The position numbers and the translations under genes were made by a program. A DNA stretch of 56,081 bases from the NCBI GenBank assembly GCA_945898055.1, contig CAMDGV010000026.1, positions 1 through 56,081 of the forward strand, given 5' to 3'. This DNA comes from Akkermansia muciniphila (GTDB lineage Bacteria > Verrucomicrobiota > Verrucomicrobiia > Limisphaerales > UBA9464). Below, one piece after another: positions 39,917-48,560 of this stretch (positions within the stretch are counted from its first letter, which is position 1; each line of letters starts with the position of its first letter). The notes beneath the pieces are model-generated. The model was not told where the DNA came from. It saw nothing but the letters and a program-made list of their open reading frames with translations, and did no database searches.

Positions 39917-42900
39917 ATGAAACTCGTTTTAAAAGAATTTTGGAAACTCAGTCAGCTTGGTCTGTTTGGGTCTCTTCTTGTGAGCGGCGCTGTGTCTGCT
40001 CAGACTTCTTTCTACAATGGAGGCGTCTTTACAGTAGACCGTCCAATTGATGCAGTAAATTTTGTTAACGAGGGGTCCTTTACTTCGTCGACTTTCGACC
40101 TGTTTTCCACCCGTAATACTCGCTCTTACTATAATTCAGGGCGGCTTTCGGTTTCTCTCGGAATGGAATTTTTGACTATTGGCGACTCAGGTCTGCGCTC
40201 GCCGGCGTCTAATATCGAAAATGCACAGGGGGGAATCATTCAGGGAGACGGTGATTCAATTTTGTCCTTCGGCTTTCCTGAGGGTCAATCTTACACTTAC
40301 GGCGATGGTGGGTATCTAATCTTTGACGCCGAAAAAATCCTGAACCGAGGGACAATTTCTGCTTCATTCTGGGGCGATATTTCTTTTTCAGGTCAGACTG
40401 TTGATCTACGAAGATCCACTGTAGCCACTTTATCTCGGGAGGGAACTGAATCGACTCGGTTTGTTTACCTTGATCCTCCACAGATTTGGGTGGCCAACAC
40501 TCCGGGCGGAGTTGCTAATAATTATTGGGGTGTCGCTCTGAGTGGTGTTGATCTAGCGGCCTTGGCGGTTCCGCAGGTGACGAAAGAGACGTTTATCACG
40601 GCCACAGGCCCGCTGACTGTGTCTAAAACCAACGCTTTGGTTACTATTCAATTCCCAGTCTCTTTAGAGCTAGATCCAGGAACACCGGAAGCTAACCCTG
40701 ATCGATGGTTTGGAGACGAGATAACTTCCTTGGGTCGTCCAGTTGTGCCGGCTTTAGCGTACGTTCAAACCAATGTTGTAAATTCCTCAAACAATATAGT
40801 TAAAGCGATCTTTATTATAAATAGAAATCCAGACGTTCTGGCTTCTGCTAATATCGGTCCTGGAGGGCTGTCTGCCTCCTTTGGATATATTCTAACAAAC
40901 AATACGGCGGGAAATGTTGATTTTCAATCTCTTCGGGTGAATGAGTCATTTACTACCGGACCAACAAATCTTTATGGAAGAGGTTTTACTGATCCATCGA
41001 CCCTGGTGCCGGTCACAATTAGGGTCAGCCGTCTCCCGAGCGAAACAATTGCGCTCACTCGTGAGGATCGCTTGCACTTGGGAAATGAACTAAATCCGTT
41101 GAATAAGCTTTCCCGCTCTAATCTTTTGGTCAAACTCGGTGAAGCTAGGTCAGGAATTAACTCTTCAATCACGTCGGATTTATTCACCAAGGGTTATTTT
41201 GAGGGGGCCCCTGCGGGTGGTCTGAGTTACACCAATCAGATTAGTACTAATGACTATGCCGCCTACAGTTTTTCGATTACCTCGTTGCCCTCTAGGATCC
41301 CGAATCCGACTAACAGCAGCTTCTTCTCCCGCTTGCTAAGGCTCCCCGGCTTTCCCGCCCGACTCGCCTCAAGATTACAGACTCAGAATGAAATTGGTAG
41401 TGCGACCAATCTTGCTGGTCGCGTCCGTGTCACTAGTGAGCTTTTGAATCTTGAAGACGCTCGGATTCGTGCTCACGGTGTGGTCAATCTGAAGGCTAAT
41501 CATGTCTTGACCTCGACCAACACGAGTATCGCCGCACCCTACGTCGCCTATGATTTGGGATCAACCAACGGTTCATTAGTCTACGGAGGATTCAATCCAA
41601 TTGGGCAACCGAATCTGACAGGAAGCGTTAAGGTTTATGCAAGCTATTGGACAAACACAGTTGAATTCCCGGTAGCAACCGATACCGAAACAAATATTGT
41701 CACTGGGACAACCTCATTTCAGATGTTAATAGTCGATGCAGACTTTGAGCCTCTTCAGAAATCAGGCGAGTTGGTTGGACTAAAATTAAGAGCTACGAAT
41801 CTCACAACACTTGATCCAATTTCTATTTCGCTTCAGGACCCTGGTACTATCTCTGGCGGCATCGAGGGTTCTAGTGCTGGAGTACGGACATTGGGAAGCG
41901 AACAGATCGCACCGATTACAGAGAACTGGACAAATAGTGCTGAGATCGTGCTGTCGGGATTCATTGGATTAGGCCATCAAACCTTCCCGAAACTTAAGAA
42001 TTTTACTAACACCAAGAGCGCGAAGGTCTTAGCTGAAAAGATTGTTTTCTCGAACGATGATCAATCGTCTCTGCAAACCTTTCTCAATCAGGGTGCCATT
42101 GAGTCCTCGGGCTTTATGAGCTTGTCTGCCGCTGTTTTTAGAAATGAGGGCACACTTACTGCGGGTAATGTTTTTAATCTGTCCGCTACAGAACTGGCAT
42201 TGGATTCGATATCGCCGACAAATGGGGTGGCTATCACTGCTGGTGCTGGTTTAACAATTTTAGCAGATAAACTTTCCGTCTCTGCAGGCGGTTTGATTAA
42301 GGCGACCGGCACTTTGACCTTGGATGTTGCCACTCATTTTGTGGCCGCTGGTGGGTTTAGTTCGGGTCCGAACCTCCTCTCACTCTCGGCTTCGAATGTA
42401 CGGTTGATGCGAAATGCGGTTACCAACAACTTACAAGGAGTCAGTGTTTCGTTAAAAGCGCCTCGATTTGGTCGGTCCTCTCTTCAATGGGCGGGGAGTG
42501 ATTTAGGTCTGATTAAAAGTGGTTTTACTAATAACTCTGCTCTGGGGGCTTTAGCTTTAGACGTTGATGAGTTTGGATCGATAGAGATTGCTTCGACTAG
42601 CGGTTCGAACGGGGCAGTCTATGTCCGACAATTGAGGCTAGGTAAAGGGTTTACCTACTTTATTAACACCAATGGAATCATTGATCCTGATGGGCTGAAA
42701 GCGGCTCTTGAGATCAGGCCTGGGATGACACTCTATTTCAATTCTGTCTCGGTTGATACGAATGAGATTAGTGGGACACTTCTAGATGGCCAGATTGGGG
42801 GCCAACTTCGCTTTATACCGGCTTTGGCCCGCGGTCAGGTAGGTGGCAACATTGTTACTGATCTTGGCGGTGGTTTTAGTGTCAGTGCCCCGTGGTCGGT

Positions 42901-43210
42901 GCAATATAGTGCAACTTTGGATTCAGATGGGGACGGCCTTGTCAATGCAGTCGATGCAACGCCATTTTCAGGTGCCTTAGTACAGACGAAGATGGTTCAA
43001 TTGCAGGGGAGGCCCTACTTTGAGATTTCTTGGGCTGCTGCGGTGGGCACTCGTTACGAGATTATGGCAAATGACCCGGTGGCAGCTTCAAAGTGGATTT
43101 CGCTGTCTGTCCTCCAGAATAAGTCAGCTAAATCTGACGTTCTGAAATTCTATGATCCGGTTGATCAGGGTTCTGGAGCGAGGACTTATCGGGTGGTTTA
43201 TACACCATAA
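39917..43210 (+). CDS. Giant secreted beta-helix-like adhesin candidate, operon gene 7
   Basis: This 1097-residue protein starts at 39917 with a signal peptide (LSQLGLFGSLLVSGAVSAQ). Repeated turns of the form (hydrophobic)-N-x-G-(T/A/S)-(I/L/F) recur along it: FVNEGSF, YYNSGRL, ILNRGTI, FLNQGAI and FRNEGTL. This is the style of parallel beta-helix surface proteins and filamentous haemagglutinin-like adhesins. Near the end DSDGDGLVNAVDATPF is a calcium-binding type 3/dockerin-like loop, and the last residues form the common C-terminal module (YFEISWAAAVGTRYEI ... YRVVYTP). No autotransporter barrel is present, so secretion must rely on another machine, plausibly the secretin encoded upstream. 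The earlier in-frame ATG at 39815 lies inside the preceding gene and is rejected. Confidence 0.72.
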   Translation: MKLVLKEFWKLSQLGLFGSLLVSGAVSAQTSFYNGGVFTVDRPIDAVNFVNEGSFTSSTFDLFSTRNTRSYYNSGRLSVSLGMEFLTIGDSGLRSPASNIENAQGGIIQGDGDSILSFGFPEGQSYTYGDGGYLIFDAEKILNRGTISASFWGDISFSGQTVDLRRSTVATLSREGTESTRFVYLDPPQIWVANTPGGVANNYWGVALSGVDLAALAVPQVTKETFITATGPLTVSKTNALVTIQFPVSLELDPGTPEANPDRWFGDEITSLGRPVVPALAYVQTNVVNSSNNIVKAIFIINRNPDVLASANIGPGGLSASFGYILTNNTAGNVDFQSLRVNESFTTGPTNLYGRGFTDPSTLVPVTIRVSRLPSETIALTREDRLHLGNELNPLNKLSRSNLLVKLGEARSGINSSITSDLFTKGYFEGAPAGGLSYTNQISTNDYAAYSFSITSLPSRIPNPTNSSFFSRLLRLPGFPARLASRLQTQNEIGSATNLAGRVRVTSELLNLEDARIRAHGVVNLKANHVLTSTNTSIAAPYVAYDLGSTNGSLVYGGFNPIGQPNLTGSVKVYASYWTNTVEFPVATDTETNIVTGTTSFQMLIVDADFEPLQKSGELVGLKLRATNLTTLDPISISLQDPGTISGGIEGSSAGVRTLGSEQIAPITENWTNSAEIVLSGFIGLGHQTFPKLKNFTNTKSAKVLAEKIVFSNDDQSSLQTFLNQGAIESSGFMSLSAAVFRNEGTLTAGNVFNLSATELALDSISPTNGVAITAGAGLTILADKLSVSAGGLIKATGTLTLDVATHFVAAGGFSSGPNLLSLSASNVRLMRNAVTNNLQGVSVSLKAPRFGRSSLQWAGSDLGLIKSGFTNNSALGALALDVDEFGSIEIASTSGSNGAVYVRQLRLGKGFTYFINTNGIIDPDGLKAALEIRPGMTLYFNSVSVDTNEISGTLLDGQIGGQLRFIPALARGQVGGNIVTDLGGGFSVSAPWSVQYSATLDSDGDGLVNAVDATPFSGALVQTKMVQLQGRPYFEISWAAAVGTRYEIMANDPVAASKWISLSVLQNKSAKSDVLKFYDPVDQGSGARTYRVVYTP

Positions 43211-43224
43211 CTTTACCTTTTCGA

Positions 43225-43255
43225 GGCGCTAGAGGTTTTCTCTAGCGCCTTTTTT
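43225..43255 (+). terminator. Strong intrinsic terminator of the secretin operon
   Basis: GGCGCTAGAG (43225-43234) pairs perfectly with CTCTAGCGCC (43240-43249) over a 5-base GTTTT loop and is followed by six Ts. It ends the seven-gene unit 14 bases after the last stop. The coaE start codon lies only two bases beyond the T-run. Confidence 0.93.
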
Positions 43256-43257
43256 AT

Positions 43258-43863
43258 GTGATATGTCTAGGCCTCACAGGTGGAATTGGAGCCGGTAAGA
43301 GTCTCTCTGCCGAATTCCTCCAGCATTTAGGAATTCCGCTCCTCGACACCGATAGCTTGGCCCGTGAACTCGTGCGTCCGGGGGAGAGAGGATACTTGGC
43401 TGTTTATGAGTCCTTCGGCCCACTTTTTTTTCTAGCGGATGGGACCTTGGATCGACCAAGGATGGCCGCATTGGTCTTCGCAGATCCCCAAGCCCTCCGC
43501 CGTTTAGAGGCCATTTTACATCCCCTTATCCAAGCCGCTTGGGAAGCTTGGATCCATAAGTGCCGAGAGAGGCGGGAGCCGTTAGTCTGTGTGGTAATAC
43601 CCCTTCTTTTTGAGAAGAGCTATCAGGCTGTTTTCTCGGTGACGGTTGCGGTCATTTGCAGCAATTCGACTCAGTTAGATCGCCTCCGGTGCCGAGGGTG
43701 GACCGATTTAGCGATTCAACATCGTCTCGCCGCTCAGCAGGCGATGAGCCAAAAGGCGGAACAGAGTCGATTTGTTGTTTGGAACGAAGGAACTATCGCG
43801 ACACTGAAGGATCAGTGGGTAAAGATTTTAGCGACCCTAGAGACTGACGAGCAGACTAGATAG
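43258..43863 (+). CDS. coaE: Dephospho-CoA kinase
   Basis: The enzyme phosphorylates dephospho-CoA at the 3'-hydroxyl, the last step of coenzyme A synthesis. The P-loop GLTGGIGAGKS starts at residue 5, followed by LLDTDSLARELV, ILHPLI, and the lid region CRERREPLVCVVIPLLFE as in the family. The 201-residue length is normal. The only start that keeps the P-loop is the GTG at 43258, because an in-frame TAG occurs at 43243. That leaves no room for a ribosome-binding site outside the terminator hairpin. It is convergent with pyrE, three bases apart. Confidence 0.9.
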   Translation: MICLGLTGGIGAGKSLSAEFLQHLGIPLLDTDSLARELVRPGERGYLAVYESFGPLFFLADGTLDRPRMAALVFADPQALRRLEAILHPLIQAAWEAWIHKCRERREPLVCVVIPLLFEKSYQAVFSVTVAVICSNSTQLDRLRCRGWTDLAIQHRLAAQQAMSQKAEQSRFVVWNEGTIATLKDQWVKILATLETDEQTR

Positions 43864-43866
43864 TCG

Positions 43867-44433
43867 CTATTTGCTACCAGGTTTGGTGACTGGAATATTG
43901 GTAAGATCGGCCGGTAGATTGTCGGGATGAAAAGTCTCAACAGTCAGTCGGATAAGCTCAAAGAGTGGGACGCCTAGGTCGAGGTGGTCGTTAGATCGAT
44001 TGACGACCATCGCGACACCGGAGACGTGTCCTTGGAGCCCGAGGACAATCTGGATCGTTTCAAGGGCCCGACCGCCTTGAGTGACCACGTCTTCCACGAT
44101 GAGACAACGTTCCTCAGGGCGTATCTTGAAGCCTCGGCGTAGAACGAGCCTACCCTCCTCCTTCTCCGCAAAAATGAAGCGGCACCCGAGTTGTCTTGCA
44201 ACTTCCTGACCGATAACGAGTCCGCCCATTGCTGGAGCCACCACCGTCTCAATCGTAAGATGTCGGACCTTCTCTGCCAAAGCGGCGCCCAGTTGTTCGA
44301 CAAGGGGCATCTGTTGTAAGGCGAGGGCGCATTGAAAGAATTGGCGACTGTGAAGTCCGCTTCGTAATAAAAAATGACCTTCCAAAAGGGCACCCGTTTG
44401 GCGGAAGAGATCGAGAGCTTCTGCAGTCGTCAT
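43867..44433 (-). CDS. pyrE: Orotate phosphoribosyltransferase
   Basis: The enzyme joins orotate to PRPP to make OMP in pyrimidine synthesis. The 188-residue protein shows the N-terminal GHFLLRSGLHSRQFFQCA substrate region, a flexible-loop segment EKEEGRLVLRRGF, and the PRPP-binding motif CLIVEDVVTQGGRA. The VEDVVTQGG form is diagnostic of type I phosphoribosyltransferases. It is slightly shorter than E. coli PyrE and of the archaeal/Gram-positive size class. It lies on the opposite strand to coaE and 45 bases downstream of nth. Confidence 0.92.
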   Translation of the reverse strand: MTTAEALDLFRQTGALLEGHFLLRSGLHSRQFFQCALALQQMPLVEQLGAALAEKVRHLTIETVVAPAMGGLVIGQEVARQLGCRFIFAEKEEGRLVLRRGFKIRPEERCLIVEDVVTQGGRALETIQIVLGLQGHVSGVAMVVNRSNDHLDLGVPLFELIRLTVETFHPDNLPADLTNIPVTKPGSK

Positions 44434-44478
44434 GGATCGAGGGTAAGTGGAGTGGAGGTGAGGGACGAGTGGATTTGT

Positions 44479-45132
44479 TTAGACAGTCTGATTAGAGGGG
44501 CAAAGCGAGCTGATCTCGCATTCTGTGCAATTAGGTTTCCGAGCTCCACAGCGCCGTCGCCCGTGCCAGATTAGCCAGTGACTGAAATCGATCCAGCGAT
44601 CCTTTGGGATGAGATTTACAAGGTCAGACTCGATTTCGATCGGCTGGGTGGCTGCGGTGAAGTGGAGGCGCCCGGAGAGTCGGGCGACATGGGTATCGAC
44701 AACGATTCCGGCGGCAAGCTTGAAGGCACAGCCTAGAACGACATTGGCCGTTTTACGACCGACGCCAGCCAATTGGACGAGGGCTTCCATCGTCCGGGGA
44801 ACTTCCCCGCCGTGGTCCTCGATAAGTGAACGGCAGCAGGCTTGGATATTCTTTGCTTTATTTCGGAAGAGTCCGATGCACCGAATGTCAGTTTCGAAAG
44901 TGAGAGGATCAGCGTTGGCGTAATCAGCGACCGCGAGGTACTTTTTGAAGAGACCTGCGGTAACCGTATTGACCTGTTTATCGGTGCACTGTGCCGAAAG
45001 GATCGTGGCAATCAGTAACTCTAAAGGGGTTGAAAAGTTCAGTTCACAGTGTGCGTTCGGATAGGTGGCTTGGAGTAGGGCGCTGATCTGATTGACTCGA
45101 TTTTGTCGGGCGGCTTTGGACTCCCGTGGCAT
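44479..45132 (-). CDS. nth: Endonuclease III
   Basis: This base-excision repair glycosylase/AP lyase acts on oxidised pyrimidines. The helix-hairpin-helix LAGVGRKTANVVLG places the catalytic lysine at residue 127, and VVDTHVARL places the catalytic aspartate at 146. The 4Fe-4S cluster cysteines are C195, C202, C205 and C211 (C-X6-C-X2-C-X5-C). I prefer the ATG at 45132 (217 residues, the family's size). An in-frame ATG at 45198 would add 22 residues without family support. It is divergent from the ClpX-like gene. Confidence 0.92.
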   Translation of the reverse strand: MPRESKAARQNRVNQISALLQATYPNAHCELNFSTPLELLIATILSAQCTDKQVNTVTAGLFKKYLAVADYANADPLTFETDIRCIGLFRNKAKNIQACCRSLIEDHGGEVPRTMEALVQLAGVGRKTANVVLGCAFKLAAGIVVDTHVARLSGRLHFTAATQPIEIESDLVNLIPKDRWIDFSHWLIWHGRRRCGARKPNCTECEISSLCPSNQTV

Positions 45133-45359
45133 GGGCGTGAGTGTCGGCCGGTTGCGCATCGATGCAAGCGCGATGCGGTCGGGGATTGGGACGGACAAGG
45201 AATTTACCCCAGAGTTGAGGTCTCTCGCTTAGCTTGGACGAGGATTGTCTGTCAACTTTGAGGGAACTTTGTCGAGGCGAGACTGTTTTCCTAACAAGTT
45301 CCCATTTGGGGTTTAAGCATTTTAGCTCCAGAGTTGTCCGTCTTTGATTTACACATACC

Positions 45360-46661
45360 ATGTCTAGTTTTCCTTCAGGTCATCCCAATTCCCTTGGCCC
45401 AGTTACCCGGGGTCCTTCTAAGCCTCGGCGGTCTTTGTCGAGTTCCAAGGCGGAATCTGTGGCGCCCAAGCCGGGGGTCTTAGAGACAGCCGCGCCGCCC
45501 GAGGAGTTTTCCTTTGGGTTAAAGCCTCGTGAGATTGCGCGGCATTTAGATCGATTTGTTATTGGTCAAGCAGAGGCGAAGAAGGTTCTAAGTGTGGCCT
45601 TGTGCGATCATTTTCAACATGTCCGACGGTGTTTAGCCGGTGAAGAGGTCTTGTACTATCAGAAGCAAAATGTGCTTTTGCTGGGGCCGACAGGAGTTGG
45701 AAAGACCCATTTAATTCGATCTGCGGCTGAGTTAATTGGTGTGCCCTTTATCAAAGCGGACGCCACTAAATTTAGCGAGACCGGCTATGTGGGTGGGGAC
45801 GTCGATGATTTGGTCCGGGATCTCGTTCGGAAGGCGGGAGGAAGTGTGAAGAGAGCCTCTTATGGAATCATCTATTTGGATGAAGTTGACAAGTTGGCGA
45901 CCCGAGGTGAAGGCGGAGGGCGGGATGTTTCAGGTCGGGGTGTGCAGACGAATTTGCTTAAATTAATGGAAGATGGCGATGTGCCGATTGTCTCGCCCAA
46001 CGATATGACCGGCCAGATTCAGTCGGCGATGTCGACAATGCGCGGGGCTGGAAGTGCCCAGCCGGAGACGATTAATACGAGGCATATTCTTTTTATTGTG
46101 AGCGGGGCTTTTGCGGGGATGGAACGTTTAATCCGAGACCGTTTGTCGCACTCTTCTGAGGAGGTGTCGCTCGGTTCAAAGTCAAAACTGGTTCGGATGA
46201 AGGCCGACGATTTATTTGCGCAATCAATGACTGCGGACTTTATCCAATACGGTTTAGAACCTGAATTTGTGGGGCGTCTTCCGGTGCGAGTAGCGTGTCA
46301 CGGTTTGGATACTGGGCATCTGTTTGATGTACTGCGTCGGAGCGAGAGCAGTTTGGTGCGTCAGTATGAGAGGGCTTTTGAAGCCTATGGAATTCAAGCG
46401 GAGTTTACCGATGCTGGGCTGCGGCATCTCGCTGAACTAGCTGCCGGAGAAAATACAGGAGCACGGGGATTGATGACGGTCTGTGAGCGAGTTTTTCGAG
46501 ACCTGAAGTTTGCGTTGCCCTCGAGTCGGGTTCGTTGCTTTAAGGTGACCCAGGAGCTCGTGGCAGATCCGGTTAATGGGTTGAAACGACTGCTCGCTGG
46601 TGCGCGGAAGTCAGTTAGTTCTCCGGCAAAATCCATCTCCCAGAGCGGAACCGATAGCTGA
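45360..46661 (+). CDS. ClpX-like AAA+ unfoldase lacking zinc domain and IGF loop
   Basis: This 433-residue ATPase of the ClpX/HslU group has Walker A GPTGVGKT (109-116), pore loop GYVG (142-145), Walker B IIYLDEVD (170-177), RDVSGRGVQTNLLKLMED, the VSGAFAGMERLI sensor region, PEFVGRLPV, and sensor 2 TGARGLMTV. Two ClpX hallmarks are missing. The N-terminal 50 residues are a Ser/Pro-rich tail without the four-cysteine zinc-binding domain. The loop after residue 260 (LSHSSEEVSLGSKSK) has no IGF/LGF tripeptide for ClpP docking. No clpP is adjacent. It may be a stand-alone remodelling ATPase or use another protease, and the name clpX is therefore withheld. Confidence 0.85.
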   Translation: MSSFPSGHPNSLGPVTRGPSKPRRSLSSSKAESVAPKPGVLETAAPPEEFSFGLKPREIARHLDRFVIGQAEAKKVLSVALCDHFQHVRRCLAGEEVLYYQKQNVLLLGPTGVGKTHLIRSAAELIGVPFIKADATKFSETGYVGGDVDDLVRDLVRKAGGSVKRASYGIIYLDEVDKLATRGEGGGRDVSGRGVQTNLLKLMEDGDVPIVSPNDMTGQIQSAMSTMRGAGSAQPETINTRHILFIVSGAFAGMERLIRDRLSHSSEEVSLGSKSKLVRMKADDLFAQSMTADFIQYGLEPEFVGRLPVRVACHGLDTGHLFDVLRRSESSLVRQYERAFEAYGIQAEFTDAGLRHLAELAAGENTGARGLMTVCERVFRDLKFALPSSRVRCFKVTQELVADPVNGLKRLLAGARKSVSSPAKSISQSGTDS

Positions 46662-46786
46662 AGCACTCAGTTTATAGAGGCCAATTGACCGCTTTAAAAA
46701 CCAGGAAGTTTTGAAGAATCAAACGTAAACAGATCTAATTTTGACACTTGAGACCTAATCGATGCAATTTCTTTACAAGGGCTGCG

Positions 46787-46815
46787 TTGACAGGGCGTGC
46801 TGGCTTCGGTAGGTC
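46787..46815 (+). promoter_or_regulatory. Candidate promoter for the HNH nuclease gene
   Basis: TTGACA (46787-46792) is followed after 17 bases by TAGGTC (46810-46815). The -35 is perfect and the -10 poor. A second TTGACA stands at 46741-46746. The leader before the ATG at 46852 would be about 30 bases. Confidence 0.35.
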
Positions 46816-46851
46816 CTCACAGGCAGTTTTTAGAATTCTTCCCGCTTCCTT

Positions 46852-47478
46852 ATGAGCTACGCCCTTGGCGAACAAGTGCTCGTGTTGAACCGGCTCTGGC
46901 AGGCGGTTAACGTCTGCAGTGTCCGGCGCGCTTTAACGCTCCTTTTTGAGGGCCAAGCGCAGGTCGTTTTCGAGGCGGGCAGCGGTGATTTTCGGACCTT
47001 CGATTTCAATCAGTGGCGTAATTTTTCTGATAGAGCGCCGGAGGCAGACATGGCGGTTCGAACAATCTCATTTCAGATTCGGATTCCTCGAGTCATCCTT
47101 TTGATGAGTTTTGACCGACTGCCTAAGAAAGAGGTCAAGTTTACTCGGCACAATATCTTCGAGCGGGACCGAAATATGTGTCAATATTGTGGTCGAGTCT
47201 TTGATCGAAAGGACTTGAATCTAGATCACGTGGTGCCACGGGACAGGGGAGGTCCAACGACTTGGGAGAACATTGTCTGTTCGTGTATTCCCTGCAATAC
47301 TCGGAAGGCGAATCGGACGCCGATTGAGGCTCATTTGCGACTTGTTCGAAAACCGAAACGGCCCAAGTGGAGGCCATTTGTGCAAGTGAGCTTTGGGCTT
47401 CCTATGCACGATAGTTGGAAGCATTTTCTCGATCTCGCTTATTGGAATGTTGAGTTGGGTGAGGAAGTCGGTGGCTGA
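46852..47478 (+). CDS. HNH endonuclease
   Basis: This 208-residue protein has a C-terminal HNH nuclease module. A zinc pair CQYCG is followed by LNLDHVVPRDRGG (catalytic DH), ENIVCSCIPCNTRKANRTP (the N and second zinc pair) and a basic tail KPKRPKW that may contact DNA. The N-terminal half (VLVLNRLWQAVNVCSVRRAL) matches the lead domain of the widespread free-standing HNH proteins found in many bacterial phyla, often annotated as restriction-like. No methylase or phage genes are adjacent. Its biological target is unknown. The start is set by the conserved lead sequence. Confidence 0.87.
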   Translation: MSYALGEQVLVLNRLWQAVNVCSVRRALTLLFEGQAQVVFEAGSGDFRTFDFNQWRNFSDRAPEADMAVRTISFQIRIPRVILLMSFDRLPKKEVKFTRHNIFERDRNMCQYCGRVFDRKDLNLDHVVPRDRGGPTTWENIVCSCIPCNTRKANRTPIEAHLRLVRKPKRPKWRPFVQVSFGLPMHDSWKHFLDLAYWNVELGEEVGG

Positions 47479-47551
47479 AGGTTCAGCCTTGGAGATAAGA
47501 TGAAGGCAGTGACCGATCGTGCGCTCAAATTGAGACGGAAACGAGGCTGAG

Positions 47552-48109
47552 CTAGTGCCGGAAGAGTGCGAGAGAGGTGAAGAACGCGACAGCACTCGAA
47601 TAGGCGACCATGCCGAGACCCACGCCCATAGGAATTAGTTGATTGTTGGCAAAGACGAGCAGAGCTAATCCTGGAAGGCCGGTGAGGAGGGCTTCTCCAA
47701 GGAAACAAGCGGCGGCCAAACCCCTCGGAGCTTCTGAGATTCTGTCCGACATCCAAAAGCGATAGTGCCCTTCCCCCATGGTGCGCATCACCCAAGCACT
47801 TTGCAGATTGCGGGCGGCAACGAGTGCGCTGGTGGTGCCGACTGCGATGGCGAGGGTAGGTTGGCAACCCGTGAGCAGGGCGGCGACAAAGTTAACTGGA
47901 ATACCCCAGCGCCAACCAAGGCGGCGCGCCAGAGGGTTCCCTTCTAAGGTAAGATTGGGCGTTGCGATCCAAGTGGAAAAAAGATCGGCACAACGACCGA
48001 TTAAAGCGATGCCGGCGAACATCCACCATCCCGTCGAACCGAACGGTAGTAAGTCCTCCGGGAGCATCGATAGCACAGTTGTCTCTAGGTCTGCTAGTTG
48101 CGGAATCAC
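47552..48109 (-). CDS. Integral membrane protein of unknown function
   Basis: This 185-residue protein has about four to five hydrophobic helices ([82 protein letters not shown]). A soluble link contains [15 protein letters not shown]. The family is not recognised. The NPLAR...GW motif is seen in small bacterial membrane proteins without known role. Its GTG start at 48109 overlaps the hisI stop (GTGA, four bases), indicating translational coupling to hisI. It is convergent with the HNH gene. Confidence 0.68.
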   Translation of the reverse strand: MIPQLADLETTVLSMLPEDLLPFGSTGWWMFAGIALIGRCADLFSTWIATPNLTLEGNPLARRLGWRWGIPVNFVAALLTGCQPTLAIAVGTTSALVAARNLQSAWVMRTMGEGHYRFWMSDRISEAPRGLAAACFLGEALLTGLPGLALLVFANNQLIPMGVGLGMVAYSSAVAFFTSLALFRH

Positions 48110-48492
48110 GTCTTTCCGTAAATTTGCTCAGGGGTTTCTAACCGTGGTTCGGTGACGGTAATTGAGCCGTTCTCGTGAACACTCCGGAAGAAACAAGAGC
48201 GGTAGCCCTCGTGACAGGCCGCGCCCGTTTGTTCCACCTGAATGAGAAGCGTGTCGCCATCGCAGTCGTAGGAAATGTCCTTCACCCTTTGAACATGTCC
48301 GCTGCTCTCTCCTTTCATCCAAAACTTCTGCCGCGAACGGCTCCAGAAAAAGGTTCGATGAGTTTCAAATGTCTTTTCAAGAGACGCGCGATTCATCCAA
48401 GCCATCATTAGAACTCGGCCAGTGGACTGATCCTGGATAATGGCAGGAATGAGTCCGTCAGATGTCCATTTCAACTGTTCGTAAAAGCTCAT
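48106..48492 (-). CDS. hisI: Phosphoribosyl-AMP cyclohydrolase
   Basis: The enzyme opens the adenine ring of PR-AMP in histidine synthesis. The 128-residue protein from the ATG at 48492 has the opening MSFYEQLKW...[24 protein letters not shown], the [19 protein letters not shown] block, metal ligands D76-C77-D78 and D80 in YDCDGD, and C93-H94 and C100 in [10 protein letters not shown]. It is the single-function form, without the HisE pyrophosphohydrolase. The frame is open to 48588, but those residues overlap xthA and are not family-like. It lies 68 bases downstream of xthA. Confidence 0.93.
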   Translation of the reverse strand: MSFYEQLKWTSDGLIPAIIQDQSTGRVLMMAWMNRASLEKTFETHRTFFWSRSRQKFWMKGESSGHVQRVKDISYDCDGDTLLIQVEQTGAACHEGYRSCFFRSVHENGSITVTEPRLETPEQIYGKT

Positions 48493-48560
48493 GCTTCGTT
48501 GGGGAGCGGAAGGGTGGAGTAGGGGATAGCGTGGTGCAAAGCCTGCGGTCGAAAATTTGC

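Noticed and set aside
43211-43255. Riboswitch for coenzyme A upstream of coaE
   Set aside because: The structure is a simple perfect hairpin plus T-run and is best explained as the terminator of the preceding operon.
45360-46661. Plain clpX annotation
   Set aside because: The zinc-binding domain and the IGF-type ClpP loop are missing, so standard ClpXP function cannot be assumed.
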